Source: Muribaculaceae bacterium Isolate-037 (Harlan)
Lineage (GTDB): Bacteria; Bacteroidota; Bacteroidia; Bacteroidales; Muribaculaceae
Assembly: GCA_003762615.1 (NCBI GenBank)
Contig: RIAZ01000010.1
Location: forward strand, 1-64,000
DNA: 64,000 bases
Reading direction: 5' to 3'
Part shown: one piece after another, positions 52,419 to 61,476 of the stretch
Position numbering within the stretch: the first letter of the stretch is position 1
Layout: each line of letters begins with the position of its first letter
Made by a program: the position numbers and the translations under genes
Notes under the pieces: generated by a model
Database searches by the model: none
Told to the model about the DNA's origin: nothing
What the model saw: the letters and a program-made list of their open reading frames with translations, nothing else

Positions 52419-54068
52419 ATGATATTCAAGATAGCATATAGGATATTGGTCTTAATGGCAATGACATTTATCGCGTTGGCATTCAGCGGATGCTCAAAGT
52501 CGGGCGAACCCTCCCATCTGGAGCCGATTATTAGCGATTTGGAGGTGGATGAGGTCTCACGGACTTCCGCCAGATTGTCGGCAATGGTAGAGAACAGGGG
52601 GAACGGTAGTTTCGAACGTTTCCATTTCGTGATTACCGGTGATGGTGATATTGAGATAAGAACGGAAGATATTGATCGACCTTCGGGAAAGGTGGTGACA
52701 ACGGTTGCAGGCTTGCGCCCCGGATGCGAGTATAGGTTGTATGCCGAGGGGGTGAGGAATAATGCCGTGGTGAAATCCGAGACATTATCATTTTTCACTC
52801 TTCCCAACGATCCGCCCACGATATCAGCGTTGTCGGTCGTTGCTGCGGGTCCGACTGCCGCGATATTGGAATTTGATGTCGTTTCCGACGGTGGAGAGAG
52901 GGTGTATGAGGCGGGATGCTATCTGAAGAGGTCAGGAGAGACTTCTTCTGTAAATATTGAGGCATATAATTTGTCTGAATCGAAAGGCACATATCTGGTT
53001 CATATAAATTCTTTGGAGAAGCATTCCGATTATGTCATCTCCCCCTACGCGGTAAATTCCGTAGGCGAGACGGTAGGGGATGAGGTGATTTTCTCCACCA
53101 CAGATGCAGTGTCGCTCAGTCGCCCCGGTGATCTTGGGATGATTCTGAAGGATGATGAACTGACAGATGATACGCTTTCTATTTCCGGATATATGAATGG
53201 CGATGATTTCAGATGCGTAAGGCGTCTTGCCGGAGCTCCCGTCATTTCCGGCGCAGATTATCACGGTCCATACATATCTCATCTTGATATATCAGACGTA
53301 GTCATCAGCGCAGGGGGTGCTTCCTACGATGGGAGCCGTTTTACTGAGCCGGATATAATCACTACCGGTCTGTTCGCATCATGTGACAGGCTGGAATCAG
53401 TAGCTCTTCCGCTAAGTGTACACACCATACAGCGTAACGCCTTCTCCGGCTCCCGGAATCTGAAATCACTGACGGTGCCGGCTATGGTCTCTTCGCTGTC
53501 GCCTTCGGCAGACTGCGATGCGCTTGAGAGGATTGACGTCTCGGAGGGTAACGCCACATTCAATGGTCATGATGGGGTCGTGTTTAATTCCGGGATGACT
53601 GAGATTGTGTGGTTCCCTCATGGAAAGAGTGGGGAATTTATCGTGCCTGCCATGATAACGGAGATCGGTGAGGAGGCATTCGCTTCCTGCCGTATAGAGA
53701 AAGTGATATTGCCGAATGGTGTTCACGAGATAGGGCGTAATGCTTTTGCCGGATCAATGCTTCGCGAGATAATGATTCCCGATAATGTGAGGAATATACG
53801 CGAGGGGTTGTTTCAGAATTGTGGAGCCTTGAAGAGGGTGGAACTCGGCACATCAGTGGAGTCGGTCGGGGATTATGTTTTCGACAACTGCATGATTGAT
53901 GAGATCCGGCTGCATTCTTCCATACCCCCATACGTGTCGGCAAATGCATTGAGCAACAATCTTGGTTTGCTTGACCATTGTAAACTTATCGTCCCCTCCG
54001 GAAGCAAGCCCATCTATCGGAATCATTCGTGGTGGGGACGTTTTAACAGTATCTCAGAAATTGAATAA
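52419..54068 (+). CDS. Surface lipoprotein with Fn3-like domains and BspA-type repeats
   Basis: A 549-residue lipoprotein. Signal and lipobox end TFIALAFSGC. Two fibronectin type III-like domains lie at ~25-215 (SDLEVDEVSRTSARLSAMVE, GLRPGCEYRLYAEG; then PTISALSVVAAGPTAAILEF). BspA-type leucine-rich repeats run from ~330 to the C-terminus (SVHTIQRNAFSGSRNLKSLT, IGEEAFASCRIEKVILP, GVHEIGRNAFAGSML). The ATG at 52419 gives the signal peptide directly; the frame is open further upstream inside the preceding gene. Such proteins bind host matrix or other bacteria. Five bases before the kinase gene. Confidence 0.85.
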   Translation: MIFKIAYRILVLMAMTFIALAFSGCSKSGEPSHLEPIISDLEVDEVSRTSARLSAMVENRGNGSFERFHFVITGDGDIEIRTEDIDRPSGKVVTTVAGLRPGCEYRLYAEGVRNNAVVKSETLSFFTLPNDPPTISALSVVAAGPTAAILEFDVVSDGGERVYEAGCYLKRSGETSSVNIEAYNLSESKGTYLVHINSLEKHSDYVISPYAVNSVGETVGDEVIFSTTDAVSLSRPGDLGMILKDDELTDDTLSISGYMNGDDFRCVRRLAGAPVISGADYHGPYISHLDISDVVISAGGASYDGSRFTEPDIITTGLFASCDRLESVALPLSVHTIQRNAFSGSRNLKSLTVPAMVSSLSPSADCDALERIDVSEGNATFNGHDGVVFNSGMTEIVWFPHGKSGEFIVPAMITEIGEEAFASCRIEKVILPNGVHEIGRNAFAGSMLREIMIPDNVRNIREGLFQNCGALKRVELGTSVESVGDYVFDNCMIDEIRLHSSIPPYVSANALSNNLGLLDHCKLIVPSGSKPIYRNHSWWGRFNSISEIE

Positions 54069-54072
54069 TAAT

Positions 54073-54984
54073 ATGACAGATATATCTGACGACTCATTTC
54101 AATCTGTGGAGGATTCGGATTCCGGCTTTGTCACGGATTCGGATTCCGGCATCGGTATTGACGTCGGCTCATTAATGTCGGCTAAATATTCGAATATCAT
54201 CACGCTTCATGGGTCGGAGTCAGCTCCGTTCAGGCTGTCGTCAGCGATCAGATATGGCAAGCGGTATGTGCTCAAGAGCATAAACAGCAAGTTTACCAAT
54301 GATTCGCTGTATCAGGTGCTGCTTGCGAAGGAATTTGAGTTGGGTATCAATGTAGATCACCCCAATATTCGCCGCACCATAGCTTTTGAACATATCGACG
54401 GCATCGGGAATGCCATAGTGCTGGAATATGTGGATGGCGAGACTCTGGATGAGGCGATGATGAAGAGTCATCTGAATCCGGAACAGGTGCGTCCGATTGT
54501 GGTGCAGATTGCCGATGCGCTTGACTATCTGCATTGCCGTCAGATATTGCACCGCGACATAAAGCCGGCGAATATAATGCTCACCTATTCGGGGCAGAGG
54601 GTGAAACTGATTGATTTCAGCCATTCCGACAGTGAATCGTTTGTGATTCTAAAGACAGCCGCCGGCACCAACAAGTATATAGCACCGGAATTGCTTGATG
54701 GCGTGGCGCAACCGTCGGTGAAAAGCGATATCTATTCTTTCGGGGTGATAGTGAAGGCACTTGCCCGAATCTCGGACGATTCCGAATTGATGAGAGTGGC
54801 AAAAAGATGCAGTGACCCTAATCCCGACGTGCGTCCAGATTCTTTCTCCGGTATATTGCGTCAGTCATCTGGATGGAGAATCGTCGATTCAATAAGGTCT
54901 TTTCTTGAATCAAGGATACTTACGTATATACTTGTGTTGCTCCTTATATTGATATGGAGTTTCATAATCATCTCTCTGATATAA
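54073..54984 (+). CDS. Tail-anchored serine/threonine protein kinase (PknB-like)
   Basis: A 303-residue eukaryotic-type kinase. The N-terminal ~35 residues are Ser/Asp-rich. The ATP-site lysine is in YVLKSIN. The catalytic loop is complete (LHRDIKPANIML). The metal-binding DFG is DFS (LIDFSHSDS). APE is kept in YIAPELL, and the F-helix aspartate in KSDIYSFGV. The glycine-rich loop is poorly conserved. The C-terminus ends in a hydrophobic helix (YILVLLLILIWSFIIISLI), so the kinase faces the cytoplasm on a tail anchor. The start at 54073 is four bases behind the LRR lipoprotein stop. Its substrates may be in the same locus, for example the next gene. Confidence 0.88.
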   Translation: MTDISDDSFQSVEDSDSGFVTDSDSGIGIDVGSLMSAKYSNIITLHGSESAPFRLSSAIRYGKRYVLKSINSKFTNDSLYQVLLAKEFELGINVDHPNIRRTIAFEHIDGIGNAIVLEYVDGETLDEAMMKSHLNPEQVRPIVVQIADALDYLHCRQILHRDIKPANIMLTYSGQRVKLIDFSHSDSESFVILKTAAGTNKYIAPELLDGVAQPSVKSDIYSFGVIVKALARISDDSELMRVAKRCSDPNPDVRPDSFSGILRQSSGWRIVDSIRSFLESRILTYILVLLLILIWSFIIISLI

Positions 54985-55010
54985 TCAATCATCCCTCTAA
55001 TATAATCACC
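54974..55010. repeat. 21-bp repeat around the kinase stop codon
   Basis: CTCTGATATAATCA at 54974-54987 recurs as CTCTAATATAATCA at 54995-55008. The first copy includes the kinase stop codon (TAA 54982-54984). The next gene starts eight bases later. Confidence 0.75.
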
Positions 55011-55017
55011 AACAGAT

Positions 55018-55602
55018 ATGGAAAATTATGAAAAGGAACTTATCGGTCTCATAAAGATAACTGATAAGAATCTCGGTTATCGTCCGCAGACTCCGAGCGA
55101 GTTTAATCAGTTGATTGTGGCTATTAAGAAGAAGGTGGGGCACTCAATAAGTCTGTCGTCTGCCAAGAGACTGTGGGGCTACGTCAACTATAGTAATGTC
55201 CCCTCCGTCAATATCCTCAACATATTGTCGCGCTTCAATGATTTCGATGATTGGGAGGATTTCCTGCGTCGGTATGGCACGTTGGGGCTTGATGAGAATT
55301 CCCATTTCCTTAATGATAACATGATTGAGTCTGACAATCTGAAAGAGGGTGACATGCTTCTCATCAGTTGGGAGAAGGATAAATCCTGTTCGCTTCTCTA
55401 TCTCGGAGACCACAGATACAGGGTTTTGGAGGCGCAGAACATAAAGCTTCTGCCGGATGATGAGTTTATGATGCACTCTGTAGCTGTCGATCTTCCGTTC
55501 TATGCGGCGGATATAAGGCGTGGTGATGAGGTGATAACCGGCTACGTGGGTGCACGCAAATCCGGCATAAAGTCAATATCCCTTAAAGAAGCAGACAAGT
55601 GA
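55018..55602 (+). CDS. Soluble protein of unknown function following the kinase
   Basis: A 194-residue cytosolic protein. The N-terminal ~85 residues are helical (ISLSSAKRLWGYVNYSNVPS, then LNILSRFNDFDDWEDFLRRYG), a pattern I associate with Bacteroidetes regulators that have a helix-turn-helix-like start. The C-terminal half is beta-rich (LKEGDMLLISWEKDKSCSLL, YLGDHRYRVLEAQN). No catalytic motif is seen. It lies 33 bases behind the kinase and is the last gene of the plus-strand locus, so it may be its substrate or a cytosolic effector; this is inference. Confidence 0.65.
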   Translation: MENYEKELIGLIKITDKNLGYRPQTPSEFNQLIVAIKKKVGHSISLSSAKRLWGYVNYSNVPSVNILNILSRFNDFDDWEDFLRRYGTLGLDENSHFLNDNMIESDNLKEGDMLLISWEKDKSCSLLYLGDHRYRVLEAQNIKLLPDDEFMMHSVAVDLPFYAADIRRGDEVITGYVGARKSGIKSISLKEADK

Positions 55603-55638
55603 CTATGCCGGAGTTCGGAAGAGGTTGTGGGATGATGG

Positions 55639-56754
55639 TCAGAACATCGGTTTGTGATTGTAGTCGTAGAGGTTGCAGGTCACAGTGACACCATCCACAC
55701 TGAAGATTATGTTGATGTGAAGATTCTTCTTAATAAGACCTTTATTGCTGAATGCCTCTTTCAGACTTCCCGAACGTGTGACAATTCCCGATTCCTTATA
55801 CTCCTGCGATCCTTTGGGATTGGTCAGTACTACGTAGACCACCTGAAACATCGGTTCGTTGTCCGGATCCTCTTCTGTCAGAGGTATAAGGTTGGCAGGC
55901 TGATTGAAGAAATGCACCAGCTCGGTGTTCTCTGAACTCCTTTCCAGTACTATCAGCGCACGTTGTGTGTCATATCCTTTAGCCGGATCATACTTATACC
56001 CGGGCACGACCTCTTCAATATTGACTTTCTTCAAAGCATCGCTCAGGTCGAGAGGATCCTCCTTTGTATAGTATTCGCAATCGGTGCTCCATATCCATTG
56101 CTTGTTGTGGATAGAGTAGATTGAGTTTTTCGGGAATCCCCAGATACGGAATTCTCGTATAAGAAACCGGCAATCTTTATAAAGCTCTTCATCCACCTCA
56201 TCAAATAGACCTTCTGCTGTGACAGCGCGGAAGTGGACCCTGTTGAGAAGCGGTAGGAAATTCAGCCTTAGTATGTCGTTTTCAAAATCGGAGCCTGATA
56301 GATTGTTGTTGTCGGCTTTGACAAGCGAGTGTGCGCCATACAGACGCTCGAATCCGGTGACACACTCATGATGAAACGCATCGTCTATTTCCTGATGATT
56401 CACATCGTAGGGATAGTAGCCGAAGAAATCTACGCTTCCATCGGATGGCCAGTATTTGGTGGGTGAATATGTCCAGATGTTTCCGTCATACGCCACGGGC
56501 TGGTTGTGCATGAAATTGGGCGAGAAGATTGTGGGGGAGTTATTCGTGTCGCGATAGCAGGCAAATATGCCTATTTTATCCCCTGCGGCAAATGCCACGT
56601 CGCTTCTCGTGGATTGATGTTGCACATTGGCGGAGTCGGATATGGAGAAGTATACTGCACGAGCCCCGGCATCCGGCATCTCTTCAACTGTATCCGTGCA
56701 ACTGAAGCATAATGCCGTGAGCATTGATAATATGATATGTCGGTATCTTTTCAT
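55639..56754 (-). CDS. Fimbrillin-family lipoprotein
   Basis: A 371-residue lipoprotein with lipobox LTALCFSC. Fimbrillin features: STRSDVAFAAGDKIGIFACY, FMHNQPVAYDGNIWTYSPTK, WPSDGSVDFFGYYPYD and LNFLPLLNRVHFRAV. The C-terminal part includes HINIIFSVDGVTVTCN, as in Mfa-type tip proteins. The ATG at 56754 is preferred; an earlier one at 56781 overlaps the preceding gene. It is the last gene of the minus-strand fimbrial operon and converges with the plus-strand locus 36 bases away, with no obvious terminator. Confidence 0.85.
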   Translation of the reverse strand: MKRYRHIILSMLTALCFSCTDTVEEMPDAGARAVYFSISDSANVQHQSTRSDVAFAAGDKIGIFACYRDTNNSPTIFSPNFMHNQPVAYDGNIWTYSPTKYWPSDGSVDFFGYYPYDVNHQEIDDAFHHECVTGFERLYGAHSLVKADNNNLSGSDFENDILRLNFLPLLNRVHFRAVTAEGLFDEVDEELYKDCRFLIREFRIWGFPKNSIYSIHNKQWIWSTDCEYYTKEDPLDLSDALKKVNIEEVVPGYKYDPAKGYDTQRALIVLERSSENTELVHFFNQPANLIPLTEEDPDNEPMFQVVYVVLTNPKGSQEYKESGIVTRSGSLKEAFSNKGLIKKNLHINIIFSVDGVTVTCNLYDYNHKPMF

Positions 56755-56777
56755 GTCGGTAATTGCTTTTATTTCTG

Positions 56778-57875
56778 TCATCCCTCTATTTCACTACCCC
56801 AATTCGAGTTCTCATCTTCATTCCAATCAGCCACTTCCGCACTGAGACTTATGGATTTCGGAGAGATTGACAATTGCAGTTCGTAGGCTTTCCCAGATTT
56901 CAGATTGAGTGGTATATTGGCTGAGCATCGGTTGACGGTTTTGATATAGCCATCGGTCAGCAGATCATCGTGGGTAGTAATATTGTAGGTGACTGTTATC
57001 ATGCAGTCGGTCGGTCCTGAGGGGATAATCATGAGGAAATTGTTGTGGGAAGTCGATGAGTTGTCGCCGCTGCCTGTCATGAAGCCGTTTGCGTCAAGGT
57101 GATAGCTGATCTCTTCGGATGCATTCGACTGATTGGTGACTAAATCTCCCCATACGCCGGTGCGTAGGTTCAGTGTGCCGGAGATTGCGAACTGAGGGGA
57201 TTGCAGTGTCAGTCCGGTTATGGTGATTGTGGTGTTGGGGTCGAGTCCCTCAGTCTTTGGCTGGAGGAAACTTATGCGGGAGAGTGCATGATTGAAGTTA
57301 AACTGTACAGTTCCAGACATAAGGTCGATCATGTTGGCGGCATCCGCATAGAGAAGATCTGTCTGGCGGAGTAGGTCTGCGCTCATCTTGAATGAGAGCT
57401 TCGGATCGCCTGCCTCCTTCTTGCCGGAAAGAGAGGTGATGCCGAATGTTTCCCCGAATGAACCGGCGTATGGTGCGTAAGCGAAGAATGAAATGTTATT
57501 CCCTGTCCAGCTCGTTTCGGGGGAATAGGTCCACGTGCCATTAGCGGGGGAGTCTGCGGATGAGAGCCATTCCACCAATTGATTATACATGAAGTTGGGC
57601 ACGTGTCCGCCTGCAGCCTCGGGATTGAAACCCTGCTGACCGGTATCGAAGGCGAACACTCCGTAGCCTGTGAGTTTAAGTTTTTCCACGTCTATCACGG
57701 AGGCACGCGTCGTGGAGTTACCACGTAGATAGGCGTCAAACGTTATTACTCCGCTTGGCCCTTCTCCCTGATACTCTTGCGAGCAGCTGCCGAGAGAGAG
57801 CTCCGCTGCGATGGCGAGAGCTGATGGAAGCCACTTTATGATGCGGTCAGTCAGATATATTATGGATTTCTGCAT
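56778..57875 (-). CDS. Fimbrillin-family lipoprotein
   Basis: A 365-residue lipoprotein. The signal ends ALAIAAELSLGSC with the lipid-modified cysteine. Features of the superfamily: STTRASVIDVEKLKLTGYGV, FMYNQLVEWLSS, TWTYSPETSWTGNNISFFAY and FNFNHALSRISFLQPK, plus a C-terminal KSGKAYELQLSISPKSISLS. Three minus-strand fimbrillins occur in this operon, and their divergence suggests stalk and minor subunits rather than copies of one. The gap to the upstream DUF5119 gene is 36 bases. Confidence 0.87.
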   Translation of the reverse strand: MQKSIIYLTDRIIKWLPSALAIAAELSLGSCSQEYQGEGPSGVITFDAYLRGNSTTRASVIDVEKLKLTGYGVFAFDTGQQGFNPEAAGGHVPNFMYNQLVEWLSSADSPANGTWTYSPETSWTGNNISFFAYAPYAGSFGETFGITSLSGKKEAGDPKLSFKMSADLLRQTDLLYADAANMIDLMSGTVQFNFNHALSRISFLQPKTEGLDPNTTITITGLTLQSPQFAISGTLNLRTGVWGDLVTNQSNASEEISYHLDANGFMTGSGDNSSTSHNNFLMIIPSGPTDCMITVTYNITTHDDLLTDGYIKTVNRCSANIPLNLKSGKAYELQLSISPKSISLSAEVADWNEDENSNWGSEIEG

Positions 57876-57911
57876 CTGCTTATTGTCTGTTTAGTTGTTG
57901 TGAGAGAGATC

Positions 57912-58952
57912 CTAAATCGGGATGTTGAAGTCAATGTAGTCATCCCAATCATCAATCCAGGCATCGATACCGCTGTTGCCTGTCGAAGCGGGAGGCAAGG
58001 GAGGGTCGAGTCGCAATTCAAGAAAAAGGTCGAGGTTGTCGCCACGTCGGTTGGGGGAGTCAGTATTTCCGGAGATCAGGTTGCCTATGGGAAATAGGAA
58101 TTGCTTTACGGTTTTTCCGTCGGCAAGCATGATCTGGAGCTCAAGTCGGTTCTCTTCCGGAGTGGCGTTATGGTTGGCAGGCAGTCCGAAACACCGTAGG
58201 TTTGCCGTAAGCTTACCTGAGTCGGAGGCGGAGGGGAGAGACTGTCGTGACCATTGTTCAGAGTCAATGATATGCGTGACGGTCAGGCGGTTGTTGGGTT
58301 GTGGGGTGCCGTCAAGGTTACGCGTGGCAGCGAGTCCGCTTATTGCGGCGCGTACAGCCCGTATGTTGCTGATGTTCTCAGTGAGGATTGTGAGGTGGAG
58401 AGAGTGGATTATATTCTTAGGATGGAGAGTGCCGATGGTGTCCGGCTCGGTCATTGAACCTGTGGGGATGTTCTCGACAGGTTCTGTCAGAGTCATGTCG
58501 GCAGCCAGCCATTCGGGTTCTCTTGCAATATATTTGTCGCCGTCGGCAGGATGAGGATACCATTGAGGAGCATCCTTTTCAGCCGCGACAGCGGCGCAGT
58601 CTGTGGTGCCCAATCCTTGGAAATTGATGTTGTCAAATTCCTTTTCCGAAAGGTTAAACACGGTGATGTGGTATTGTCCTATGGGTAGAGTCGGAGTGAC
58701 GGCAAGTATGTTGTTGGATATAGTCTGAACGATTTCATCGGTTTTCGTATTCCTGCACATCACGGTCATCCCAGTGGGGACTTCTTTGCTGAATCCGCTC
58801 CAATCTATGTTTATCCGAGTCTGCCTGTTGGTCAGCGCAGGGACTTCCGGATTGGAGCAAGAACAGATCATTGCACACGACACGACGCATGTGCCGCAGG
58901 ATAGTGCTATCCGCAGTCGTCTTAGCAAGTTATGTGTCGGTCGGGGGAGCAT
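57912..58952 (-). CDS. DUF5119 lipoprotein of the fimbrial operon
   Basis: A 346-residue lipoprotein with lipobox AMICSC. Its N-terminal part matches the DUF5119 family (RINIDWSGFSKEVPTGMTVM and LPIGQYHITVFNLSEKEFD). Members regularly accompany fimbrillins and DUF3575 proteins in Bacteroidales and are thought to be accessory or anchor subunits. The N-terminal ~30 residues are basic and hydrophobic (RRLRIALSCGTCVVSCAMIC). The family is fairly certain, its exact role unknown. A second DUF5119 gene lies upstream in the operon. Confidence 0.83.
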   Translation of the reverse strand: MLPRPTHNLLRRLRIALSCGTCVVSCAMICSCSNPEVPALTNRQTRINIDWSGFSKEVPTGMTVMCRNTKTDEIVQTISNNILAVTPTLPIGQYHITVFNLSEKEFDNINFQGLGTTDCAAVAAEKDAPQWYPHPADGDKYIAREPEWLAADMTLTEPVENIPTGSMTEPDTIGTLHPKNIIHSLHLTILTENISNIRAVRAAISGLAATRNLDGTPQPNNRLTVTHIIDSEQWSRQSLPSASDSGKLTANLRCFGLPANHNATPEENRLELQIMLADGKTVKQFLFPIGNLISGNTDSPNRRGDNLDLFLELRLDPPLPPASTGNSGIDAWIDDWDDYIDFNIPI

Positions 58953-59010
58953 AGGGGGTATTGTTTATGGTTTATGGTCTATGGTTGAGGGAGGAGATGC
59001 TATGGATATT

Positions 59011-59055
59011 GACCGGGCACACCCATATTTATACAAGTGGTTTGTGTGCCCGGTC
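59011..59055 (-). promoter_or_regulatory. Intra-operon GC-rich hairpin behind the 59116 fimbrillin
   Basis: GACCGGGCACAC at 59011-59022 and its exact complement at 59044-59055 enclose a 21-base loop. There is no T tract on the minus strand. Placed between two genes of one operon, it may stabilise or end the upstream fimbrillin message. Three GTTTATGG-type copies lie at 58966-58985, also in the 163-base spacer. Confidence 0.6.
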
Positions 59056-59115
59056 GAAGAACCTTTATTTCCTATAAACGATTGCTCTTATAGTAGTTGT
59101 TTGGTGAAATGGTTA

Positions 59116-60453
59116 TTACATTGGGATTTCATTGCCATTTTTCCATTCGTCATCCCAGTCGGAGACTGATACTTGGAATTTGATGGGTTCGTCCAGAATC
59201 GGGTCGCCTGGCACTTTCCCATCGGGAGGTGTGATTCCCGGTGGTATGGAATCAGGAAGATTCGGAGGATACACACCGCCACCTGTAGATGGTCCGCAAA
59301 TATCGAGCACATATTTATATATTTTTCCACGTTGCCAGTCGATTTCTATAGGCACGCAGGTATAGCCGTATGCATTTTCATCCCATTTGTCGGTATGGGG
59401 AAATAGCTGATGAGTGTGGGAAGCATTCATATCTGTTTTGTCTGTCGGGGTATTTGGATAATCATCAGTCTCTTTTGATCCATGAAATGCCTCTATGCGA
59501 CAATAAAGAAGGATGTATGCCTTTTGGGTGTTTACGTTCTCAAAGGTGATTCCCGGCTGTTTCCCTTCCCAGGGTTTGACTTTCTGAGGGATCAGCATAA
59601 GGCTACCTATATTGTTTGCAGATAAAATACTTTTGGGGTCTGTTGTGAGTGTTATGGGTGTCTCATGAAATGATCCGTATGCAACGTGGGAATCAGTCTT
59701 TGGTTCCCACGTATGTCCGCAAGAGAAATCATCAGTAGATTCGTTATCTTTAAACTTATAGTTGGCTGAAAGGTCGCCGATTGAACTGGCGTTTACAATC
59801 CATGCCCCTTTTATCTTGACAATACGGTGGTTGTTGTTGCCTGTGCCACCTTTCGCCCATATTTTAATCTGAGACAGGGCGTGTTCAAAATTGAGGTTAA
59901 CATTACTTGTCGCACCATGCACGTGGGTAAAGGCCACTACCAAATCCCTCTGAATATTACCATCCAGATAATTAAGATAATTGTCGCCATTTTTACGTGT
60001 GGAGCGTTTGGGTGAGAATCCTTTAAGTTCCGGACCGTTGTCTTTATTGAATCCAAGTTTTCCATTCCCTCCAAAAATATCGGGATATTCCTCATCCGTA
60101 TTTATGCGAGAGGTGAATCCCCAGAACAGGACATCGCTTACGTCTGATGGCCAGTAGATCTTGGTGTTCAGATCCCAGCGGTCAGAGGCCTCTTCTCTGG
60201 CATTATAACGTTTAGCAATTTCCGGATTAGTCTCTCCTATGACGAAATTGTCAAGGAAAGTTCCTTGGGAAGGATTTACACCACGGGCGAAAACGCCGAA
60301 ATCACCGAGATTGCCAATTTTGATTTCTGTTGCACGCGTGGAGCGTCCCACGGATGCAGAGAAGGTTATGGCTCCACCTTTAGGGTCAGTGTTCTCCGTA
60401 ACCACGTCATCGCTTACACACGAACTGACCATCAATCCGGCAAAAGCTGTCAA
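59116..60453 (-). CDS. Fimbrillin-family lipoprotein (start uncertain)
   Basis: A fimbrillin-family lipoprotein of 445 residues from TTG 60453. It has lipobox GLMVSSC, the usual STRATEIKIGNLGDFGVFARG, KIYWPSDVSDVLFWGFTSR and NLNFEHALSQIKIWAKGG, and ends in a Gly/Pro-rich linker plus FQVSVSDWDDEW. The TTG start leaves a signal peptide without positive charge (TAFAGLMVSSC). In frame upstream stands NYKSLIINTKLLTLTAF, preceded by ATC at 60495, an ideal lipoprotein signal but with no ATG/GTG. The real start is therefore either a rare codon, or an ATG has been lost. Largest fimbrillin here and perhaps the main subunit. Confidence 0.85.
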   Translation of the reverse strand: MTAFAGLMVSSCVSDDVVTENTDPKGGAITFSASVGRSTRATEIKIGNLGDFGVFARGVNPSQGTFLDNFVIGETNPEIAKRYNAREEASDRWDLNTKIYWPSDVSDVLFWGFTSRINTDEEYPDIFGGNGKLGFNKDNGPELKGFSPKRSTRKNGDNYLNYLDGNIQRDLVVAFTHVHGATSNVNLNFEHALSQIKIWAKGGTGNNNHRIVKIKGAWIVNASSIGDLSANYKFKDNESTDDFSCGHTWEPKTDSHVAYGSFHETPITLTTDPKSILSANNIGSLMLIPQKVKPWEGKQPGITFENVNTQKAYILLYCRIEAFHGSKETDDYPNTPTDKTDMNASHTHQLFPHTDKWDENAYGYTCVPIEIDWQRGKIYKYVLDICGPSTGGGVYPPNLPDSIPPGITPPDGKVPGDPILDEPIKFQVSVSDWDDEWKNGNEIPM

Positions 60454-60513
60454 GGTTAAAAGTTTTGTGTTAATAATAAGTGATTTATAATTGATTTGAT
60501 TGAGTTGTTATAA

Positions 60514-61476
60514 TTATTTCATTGGAATCTCCACCACTTCCGTGTCGTCCCAATCGTTCACTCCCGGGGTCATTCCGGTGCCGTCGGCTGATGGGAGTCT
60601 CAAGCCGCTCACTACAATATAGACGTTCTTGGGATCGGGTGCGTCATGCACCTGGTCGGTGATGTCGTAGGTGTAGTAGTATTTGGAAGTTGTGTAGATT
60701 CTCAGATAGTGTTTCACGTCATGAGGGGAGACATCGCCGAATATGGCGAATGTAGCGGTAAGGGAGGCATCATCGTTAGTGGTGAGTCCGAACGGCACTG
60801 TCGTGTCGTTTCCTCCCGGTAGCGCGGTGGATATTCTCCAATGCTCAGCCACACCTGTGACCACGGCACTCGCCTGAAGGTCGGACGAGAAGTTCTGTAT
60901 ATCCACGCGCACATGCCATATTGCCGACACGCGTTGCGGGGTAAATCTCACGGTATAATGGACAATCTCATGTCCTTTACCGGTTTTCTCGTCGACGTTC
61001 AGTTGTGTGTCGTGGATGTGGGCGTAGAGATGATCTGCCGGATTGTGGATCGGCTGGTCCTCGCTCTGTGGGGGGCGGGGTGCACCATCGTCGCTACGGT
61101 TGAGGGGGCTGAGTAAAGAGTTATAATCGGTAGTAATGACGGTAGTTGTCAAGGTGTTGCCCCTCTCGCGGTTGAAGTCGGTGTCACCGTTGTAGCACAC
61201 CATTGTGTAGTTGCCTGCGGGTACCTTCATCTGGTACGTGACAGCATCTCTTCTCACACCGGAGAACTCCGCCCGCGTGCCTGTGCCTCCCCCTGTGGGG
61301 AATGCCCACACCACCATGGTGGAGGGATGAGCATCCGGCTCAAGACTCCAGTCGAATTCTATGTCTACGATGGCTCCGTGGGTGTGGTCGTAGCATAGCT
61401 CGCGCTGTGAGCATCCTTGTATGAAGATGGCTGTGAGACAAATGAATGTCGATATGAGGTTAGACTGTCGTATCAT
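60514..61476 (-). CDS. DUF5119 lipoprotein of the fimbrial operon
   Basis: A 320-residue lipoprotein with lipobox AIFIQGC. Strong DUF5119 features: HTHGAIVDIEFDWSLEPDAH, PSTMVVWAFPTGGG, VPAGNYTMVCYNGDTDFN and SPHDVKHYLRIYTTSKYYYT. The start overlaps the stop of the DUF3575 gene by four bases (61473-61476), so translation is coupled. It ends ~18-60 bases before the next fimbrillin, depending on which start that gene uses. Probably a fimbrial accessory or assembly protein. Confidence 0.86.
   Translation of the reverse strand: MIRQSNLISTFICLTAIFIQGCSQRELCYDHTHGAIVDIEFDWSLEPDAHPSTMVVWAFPTGGGTGTRAEFSGVRRDAVTYQMKVPAGNYTMVCYNGDTDFNRERGNTLTTTVITTDYNSLLSPLNRSDDGAPRPPQSEDQPIHNPADHLYAHIHDTQLNVDEKTGKGHEIVHYTVRFTPQRVSAIWHVRVDIQNFSSDLQASAVVTGVAEHWRISTALPGGNDTTVPFGLTTNDDASLTATFAIFGDVSPHDVKHYLRIYTTSKYYYTYDITDQVHDAPDPKNVYIVVSGLRLPSADGTGMTPGVNDWDDTEVVEIPMK

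Noticed and set aside
59116..59406. Short plus-strand frames opposite the 59116 fimbrillin
   Set aside because: They lie within a clear fimbrillin gene and have no independent signal.
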